Assembly: GCF_001411555.2 (NCBI RefSeq)
Contig: NC_049901.1
Span: 29,445,555 to 29,509,554 of the forward strand
Direction: 5' to 3'
Source: Juglans regia
Lineage: Eukaryota > Streptophyta > Magnoliopsida > Fagales > Juglandaceae
DNA: 64,000 nt
The translations under genes were made by a program, and so were the position numbers. The notes below the pieces were generated by a model. It saw nothing but the letters and a program-made list of their open reading frames with translations. It ran no database searches and was not told the origin of the DNA. Every line of letters starts with the position of its first letter. Within the stretch, counting starts at the first letter, position 1. Shown in pieces: positions 58,607-64,000 of this stretch.

Positions 58607-60045
58607 TTAGCAATTTTATTTCGGGCAAGAACCCGAGAAGAACTACGCATTTTAATAAACTTTTTTTTATTATACCTTTTCTTACCATCATTCAACTCAG
58701 ATTCAGTAAAATAGTCTTTAGTTTGTGAAAAAACCTCTGGATGCTGTTCCGGTTCAGGTTCTGAAGAACAATTCTCTTCCAACATTATTTCATCATCAAC
58801 TTCTTCATCAACGTCCTCAGCAATGTCCGCATCCACCACTGGTTGCGTCTGCTCCATTGTCGGTCCATTATTGTCCGCACGTAAACTCTGATTTACATCC
58901 ATATTAGACACCACATAATCCGCATCCGTGACCATCCCTGCACCATCTGCGACCCCAACGTGTAGCATTAGATCTGTTGCATCCTCTGTTCCAACATAAG
59001 GCTTCAACTGCACCACTTTATTTATCACCGTAGGAATATCTTCTCCTATCTGCTCCAGTTTTTCCTCATCCTCAGAACCCAACTGCACCAATTGGTCTGC
59101 CACCTGCACTGGCAACTCTTCCTTCTCGGCATCCAACTGCACATAAACTGCACCTACTGCTTCCGTCTCCTTTTCCACCACCACATCCTCTGTTTCTTTA
59201 TCCTCAAGAACCAGCAAAGGAGTTTCAACCTTATCCTCATTCGGTGCTACCTCTTGATCATCCAACAAACCTTTCGTACTCTCTTTTCTCCCCCCTTTCT
59301 TACCAGCTTTACCCGGATTACAAGTTCGAACATCATGACCCTGCATCTTGCATGACGAACAGTAAGTCGGGAGCGTTTCATACAATATTTCTTGCTTTCG
59401 GCTAGAAGAAAGTCCAGGCACTCCAATCCAGAAATGCGACAAAGGAGGTTTTGCAGCATCCACTTCCACACAAAGCCGTGCTCCATCCGTTCTAGTAGCG
59501 CACCTCGTCGGATTATCACGTCTAATGAAGGTTCCAATCGGTGCCATCAAAATCTTCAAGAAGGATTCTTGATAAAAGTTTGGAGGAAGCCCCGGCAAAG
59601 AAATCCATACCGGAACCCTTGATGACTCGGCATCCTCATTGAACTCTGGAGACCATCTGAAGGCACGGTAGAATATCCCATTTATTTCACAAACCTCCCG
59701 TGATAATGCTTTGGTGAAATCCACATCATTAGTCATGCGAACAAAAACATTACGCGGTCTCCTCATGGCAGAAACTACTGGAGTGGCTGTAAGTCCCCAT
59801 CGATTGTGAATGAAAGCCCTCACCACATCCAACGATGGACGATTCTTCAAGAACTTGAGAACGACAGAATAGCGGAAAGGTTCCGCTGATCTTGCTATTT
59901 CTTCTTTGGTAAACTGAAAATAAACCTCACCATCCAACACCTTTGGAATCCTGGGTGCAAGAACCATCTCCGGAATAGGTTGAGGGACTGCACTCACCAG
60001 ATCGACAAAGGAAGGCCGACCGGTGCCACCCTCTCCAGCTGCCAT
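58603..60045 (-). CDS. LINE 3 ORF1: nucleic-acid-binding protein, intact
   Basis: The 480-codon open frame starts MAAGEGGTGRPSFVDLV. Residues about 45-190 form the DUF4283-type domain (EEIARSAEPFRYSVVLKFL, RRPRNVFVRMTNDVDF, WISLPGLPPNFYQESF). A CX2CX4HX4C zinc knuckle (CSSCKMQGHDVRTC) is near residue 235. A long acidic region rich in Glu, Asp and Val follows, with a basic C-terminus (KKRYNKKKFIKMRSSSR). Such proteins bind LINE RNA and form the transposition particle. It overlaps ORF2 by four bases at its end, as expected for coupled translation. There are no lesions, unlike the copies in LINE 1 and LINE 2. Confidence 0.9.
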   Translation of the reverse strand: MAAGEGGTGRPSFVDLVSAVPQPIPEMVLAPRIPKVLDGEVYFQFTKEEIARSAEPFRYSVVLKFLKNRPSLDVVRAFIHNRWGLTATPVVSAMRRPRNVFVRMTNDVDFTKALSREVCEINGIFYRAFRWSPEFNEDAESSRVPVWISLPGLPPNFYQESFLKILMAPIGTFIRRDNPTRCATRTDGARLCVEVDAAKPPLSHFWIGVPGLSSSRKQEILYETLPTYCSSCKMQGHDVRTCNPGKAGKKGGRKESTKGLLDDQEVAPNEDKVETPLLVLEDKETEDVVVEKETEAVGAVYVQLDAEKEELPVQVADQLVQLGSEDEEKLEQIGEDIPTVINKVVQLKPYVGTEDATDLMLHVGVADGAGMVTDADYVVSNMDVNQSLRADNNGPTMEQTQPVVDADIAEDVDEEVDDEIMLEENCSSEPEPEQHPEVFSQTKDYFTESELNDGKKRYNKKKFIKMRSSSRVLARNKIAK

Positions 60046-60155
60046 GCAGCCTCACGTACCCGTGCACCAGCAAAACTTTTCAGACGTTGAAAACTCAAGA
60101 AGAGTTCTCAAGAAGGCCGCAGCAGTTCTTGGAGCATTTCGCCTCAGTGTTTTCT

Positions 60156-60263
60156 GAAAAGGAAAGATCAAACCTTATTTTCTGTCATCTAATTTCTATA
60201 ATGTATATGCATAAGTCAAAGTCTTAGGTTAAGTACATGTTCAGAGTGTTTTGTATGTTTTTT
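60156..60263. other. Short unassigned flank of LINE 3
   Basis: This stretch is not shared with the second LTR of the Athila-like element. The original continuation of the LTR split by LINE 3 is not here. Confidence 0.3.
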
Positions 60264-61670
60264 TAGCTCGTTTGTCTAGAATTTTAGGTGTCTTATACAT
60301 TTATTTAATTCTTGAGAATTCTTGGTATTTTGTAGGTGTTCAATTATTGAATTAGTTGAAATTGGGCTGATGTGAAGAGGCATAATTCAAGCTAGGCCTA
60401 GAGAGCAAATCCTAGTTGGGTTGGTCTAGTCAAAATAGAAAATTGTTCAGTTTTTGGGTAACTGGAGTTATAGACCTCAGTTTTAGGTGTTGCTTGGCTT
60501 GTTGGAAAGTTAAGACGTAGGCCTAAAATGTTTTTGAAGAGTCCAAAAGCCAGCTTTGTAGTTCAAAACTTAGCAGAAATGGAAAATTCTAAATCTGTTC
60601 AGAATTTACTGAAGCCTAGACCCTGTTTCGATTTTTAGTTGGAAAGCTGAGAACGAGATCTAAAACTTTCGTGAAGGGCCCAACTCCAAACGATGTCGTT
60701 GTGATACTCTAAATCTAGTTAGACGTCGAGTAATAAAATCAGCCAAGAATTCCAGATTTCAGCAGTAGATATAGGGGAAGTTTTTTAAAAATTTAAAAGC
60801 AGAATCGGTTTTGAATTGATTGGATGACCTGCAGTTATTACTGGTCAAAGATAAGATGCTGAAATTGAAAAAAGAAGGAAGTTGACGTTAAAAAACCAGA
60901 GAAATTAATAAAAAAGAAGGGATTGAAGGAGAAGCTGTAATTCGGAGAGGAAGAACAAATCTCACGATTTCTGCAATTACAGAGTTCTTTTTTCTTTCTC
61001 TAATTTTTAGTAGCTGAATTTTTATTAAAGATGTTGAATTAGAATTTATGTTTGAGAAATAATTAGATTGTTTTATTAGTCATAATTTGCTAGTTTTCTT
61101 ATTCTAGGGCTATGATGTAGTTATTGAATTTTAGAGATGATTTTGGTTTGGTTGTATTGAATACCCTTTGTTAATTGCAATTGGATGCTTTCAATTTTCA
61201 TTTTTGCAATTTACTAGCCATGAATTGCATGCTAAAGATATTGAATGAAATAACGAAAGTTGAAGTTCAATATTAGTTCATGAATTCATCAAACGTTGGC
61301 AATGTAGTTTAGAAATAAATACTCACCCTTGTGACCTACATTCAAGAATTCCATAAAGTATAATGAATTTATATTAATTTCTGTGATCACAACAGTAGAC
61401 CTAGGATTAATATAGGTATATATGTGTTATACCTTAAAAGAGTATATCACATAAAAAAAGGAAATTCGATCATCGTAATTAGCAAAATATTAATGCAAGC
61501 AACTAGGTTTAAACTCAATGAAGGAATTCGATGGAAGGAATCCAAGCCCTAGAAACCTTTCATATTTGATTTTTCAGGTTAAGAATTTGCAGTCAGTCAT
61601 ATCACTTTGGGATCATCTAAATAATATAGGAAATCTTATAAATTGGTACGTGAATCTCCTCCTTGTGGAA
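60264..61670 (+). repeat. 5' LTR of an Athila/Tat-like element (partial)
   Basis: 60264-60899 is collinear with 63301-64000 (TAGCTCGTTTGTCTAGAATTTT, GTGTTCAATTATTGAATTAG, GGCCTAGAGAGCAA, CCTGCAGTTATTACTGG blocks). The rest of the LTR runs to about 61670, near AATCTCCTCCTTGTGGAAATGATATTC, which resembles the TCCCTGTGGA-type end of Athila/Tat LTRs. Confidence 0.6.
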
Positions 61671-61679
61671 ATGATATTC

Positions 61680-61978
61680 TTTTTGCTCTGTTCTGCTTGT
61701 CACAACCCATACACAAGTATCTTCAGATTAAAAACTTTAAAATTTGGCACCAGGTGTTACTCTTCAACTCAAGACTTAAGTTATTCCCAGGCAAGTTTCG
61801 GTCTAGGTGGTCTAGCCCATTCACAGTAACAAAAGTGTATCCATATGGTGCTGTTGAGGTGCATAATGAGGTCATTGGTGCATTCAAGGTTAATGGACAA
61901 CGTTGGAAGCCTTATCTTGCTAGTAATGTAGTTCTTAAAAAAGTTACTCACTCCTTGAAGAATCCTACCTATGTTTGA
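61680..61978 (+). pseudogene. Integrase C-terminus of an Athila/Tat-like element
   Basis: The reading [35 protein letters not shown] and [12 protein letters not shown] is the characteristic C-terminal segment of Athila/Tat integrases. It is the only coding part left. The sequence upstream (61643-61740) is only partly in frame with it. Confidence 0.75.
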
Positions 61979-62919
61979 TGGTGTAGAAGTCAAGCTAATG
62001 ACTATAAACAAGCGCTTCTTTTGTTTTAGTTGTTGTTTTTATTTATTTATCTTTTGAATAATGAAGGCTGTGACCCCCTTCTTTTGGTTGTGTTATGTAT
62101 GTTTAGAAAAATCAAGTAAAAAGCTAGTTCGTGTTCAATACAATCAGACATTTGTTGTGTTCAGCCTTGCTAAAAGGGGAGTATTAGTCTTCCATTTTTC
62201 TTTCCTTTCACATTGAGGACAATATGAAAATTAAGTTTGGGAGAGTGGATATTTGAGTATGCTGAATTCTGGTGCTAACTATGTTTGTTTGAGAAAGAAA
62301 GTTTTTTTCTTCAAAATTTTTGTTTGTTCATATTCATGCAAGTTAATTGGTGATCATATCCATGTCTTCAAATTCAGAGTTTTATGTGAAAGACTAGGGG
62401 AAATGAACCTGTATTTACACTTGTGTGAGGCTTATTTAGGATCAACATTACACTTTTGGGTTCTTTATTGTGTTAAACATTGCATTTTTTATTTAGGATA
62501 GATGATATCTTATAAAGCAAGATTAAGCATACTTGTTTTCTTTAGGATTATTGAAGTACACATTTCCTTGCAAAGTTGAGTTGTATGACTATGCATAAAA
62601 GATGTGTGTGATGCTTTTCTTGTGATTATCCCCTTTGATCTAGTTCTAAACAGGGTTTAAGTAAATAGAGTGATAATGATTAGACAGTTGAATAAATAAA
62701 TGTGTACGAAGTTCTATCTACTCCAATGTTTTCAGTTGCTAAGTAACTAGGGGTATTCATTACCAATGTTTACTTTTATGTCAAACGACAACTTGAAATA
62801 TAAGTATGCAAAAGCACTTTAAGTGTGTGACTTGTTGAGCAACCGGGTACATCCATCACAAATGCTTGTATTCGAGTCAAAAGGCGAGTGACAACTTAAA
62901 GACAAAGAATAAATTATAA

Positions 62920-62941
62920 ATATATATATATATATATATAT
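62920..62941. repeat. (AT)11 followed by (TC)n microsatellite
   Basis: A pure AT run is followed by a CT run to about 62954, in the 3' noncoding part of the Athila-like element. Confidence 0.9.
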
Positions 62942-63231
62942 TTCTCTCTCTCTAGTTTGCTACCTTATTTGTAGTAGTGAGAATGGGTGATTGCAAGTTG
63001 AGTTGTTACATGATGCATCATAAATATGATTGAGTTTGGAATTATGTATGGATAGTTGAACTAGAGAATGTGAGTATGCCTAGTTTTCTTTTATTTGCTA
63101 TTGTTTATGTACTAAGTTGAAAATTTGATGTGGGCATGATAGGTCCTTTGGGTGTGATGATTTGAGGCTAACTATAGTTATTGTCCTTTGTTTTTCTAGT
63201 TTTCCTTTTGCTTGAGGACAATCAAACACTC

Positions 63232-63243
63232 AAGTTTGGGGGT
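63232..63243 (+). promoter_or_regulatory. Polypurine tract of the Athila-like element
   Basis: AAGTTTGGGGGT precedes the second LTR start (TGATGTGGC at 63247). The neighbouring CTTGAGGACAATCAAACACTCAAG is a typical Athila/Tat 3' context. A similar block (GAGGACAATATGAAAATTAAG) is at about 62214-62235. Confidence 0.65.
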
Positions 63244-63246
63244 ATT

Positions 63247-64000
63247 TGATGTGGCAATTCATTTCACACATTTTCTTAGTCCAAATTGTTTTGATTAAGA
63301 TAGCTCGTTTGTCTAGAATTTTATGTGTCTTTTACATTTATTTAATTCTTAGGAATTCGTGGTATATTGTAGGTGTTCAATTATTGAATTAGGTTGAAAT
63401 TGGGCTGATGTAAAGAAGCAGAATTCGGTCTAGGCCTAGAGAGCAAGTCCTAGTTGGCCTAGTCTAGTCAAAACAAAACACTATTCTATTTGTGGGTTCT
63501 AACTAGAGCTAAAGATCTTGGTTTCATGTGTTGTTTGGCTTGCTAGAAATCTAAGACGTAGGCCTAAAACTTTTATGAAGAGTTCCAAACCCAATTCTGT
63601 CGTTATGAAGTTCAAAACATAACAGAAATTGAGAAGTCTGAATCTGTCTAGAAGTTTACTAGATCCTAGACCCTGGTTTGGTTCTTAGCCTTTATCTAGA
63701 GTTCTAGAAGTCATAAGAATGCAAGCTTAGATGCGTTGGAAATTTGAGAACGAGATCTAAAACTTTTGTGCGGGACACAACTCCAAACTGTGTCGTTTGG
63801 ATGCTCTAAATCCAGCTGGACATTGGGTAATAAAATCAGTCAAGAATTCTAGATTTCAGCAGCAGATATGGGGGAAATCATTTTTTTTTTTAATTTGAAA
63901 GGAGAATCGATTTTGAATTGATTGGATGGCCTGCAGTTATTACTGGTTAAAGATAAGATGTTGAAATTGGAAAAAGAAGGAAGTTGACGTTAAAAAACCA
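63247..64000 (+). repeat. 3' LTR of the Athila/Tat-like element, truncated by window end
   Basis: It starts TGATGTGGCAATTC after the polypurine tract. From 63301 it is collinear with 60264-60899, apart from an insertion of about 50 bp near 63687-63740. Confidence 0.65.

Larger units (their letters stand above)
54247..60155 (-). mobile_element. LINE 3: nearly intact L1-type LINE
   Basis: The minus-strand element begins with a 20-base poly-T (54247-54266). It then carries the same conserved 3' block as the other two LINEs (GTGACCCCTCCC, TCACTTATGGCGGA near 54294-54340). ORF1 is intact and ORF2 has only two frameshifts. About 110 bp of 5' leader precedes ORF1. No target duplication could be found on the right side, and the LTR it entered does not resume there, so the right flank was probably lost by deletion. 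The 5' boundary is approximate. Confidence 0.9.
60264..64000 (+). mobile_element. Athila/Tat-like deletion derivative, runs off the window
   Basis: Two copies of an LTR flank an interior of only about 1.6 kb. The interior keeps just the integrase C-terminus and the long 3' noncoding part with a polypurine tract. gag, protease, RT and most of integrase are deleted. The second LTR continues beyond 64000. Confidence 0.7.

Overview
The window looks like repeat-rich nuclear DNA of a flowering plant, most likely a woody eudicot. The evidence is L1-type LINEs whose ORF2 carries a C-terminal RNase H, a chromodomain Ty3/gypsy element with LTRs of over 3 kb, an Athila/Tat-type integrase tail, a hAT transposase remnant, a TRIM element, MITEs, and one host gene with plant-type GT-AG introns. 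A GAGATGAGTTGAGATG-rich MITE with ends GGAGACGTTTGGATTCG reminds me of Fagales (walnut family) genomes; that is a recollection, not a search result.

The only host gene I can support is a complete nine-exon ETHE1-like mitochondrial persulfide dioxygenase on the minus strand. Its CDS runs from 41208 down to 24907 and encodes 296 aa. Every junction is GT-AG and the frame stays open across all nine exons. Intron 1 is 13,157 bp, about 81% of the gene, and is packed with insertions. These are a minus-oriented LTR fragment split by a 5.8-kb LINE with a perfect 20-bp target duplication, a PIF/Harbinger-like MITE, a related longer MITE, and a TRIM with 5-bp target duplication less than 1 kb from exon 1.

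Layout: 1-11.2 kb holds a ~700-bp direct repeat at both ends, a degenerate gypsy copy (A) and LINE 1. 11.3-14.2 kb holds LTR fragments and noncoding LTR-like DNA. 14.2-21.2 kb holds two further gypsy copies of the A family (B and C) in an LTR-internal-LTR-internal array. 21.2-23.9 kb holds an LTR fragment in inverted arrangement with a gag-protease fragment. 24.9-41.2 kb is ETHE1. 42.6-50.9 kb is a decayed Tekay-like chromovirus (D) with one long LTR. 51.2-53.4 kb is a hAT remnant. 53.4-60.2 kb is a nearly intact LINE (LINE 3) inserted in an LTR fragment. 60.2-64 kb is an Athila/Tat-like deletion derivative cut off by the window end.

All three long LINEs lie on the minus strand and represent different ages: LINE 3 has only two frameshifts, LINE 2 about six lesions, and LINE 1 is heavily decayed and lacks the RNase H domain. 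Apart from ETHE1, no coding region in the window is likely to serve the host. Boundaries of decayed repeats are approximate, and no alignment or database search could be run.
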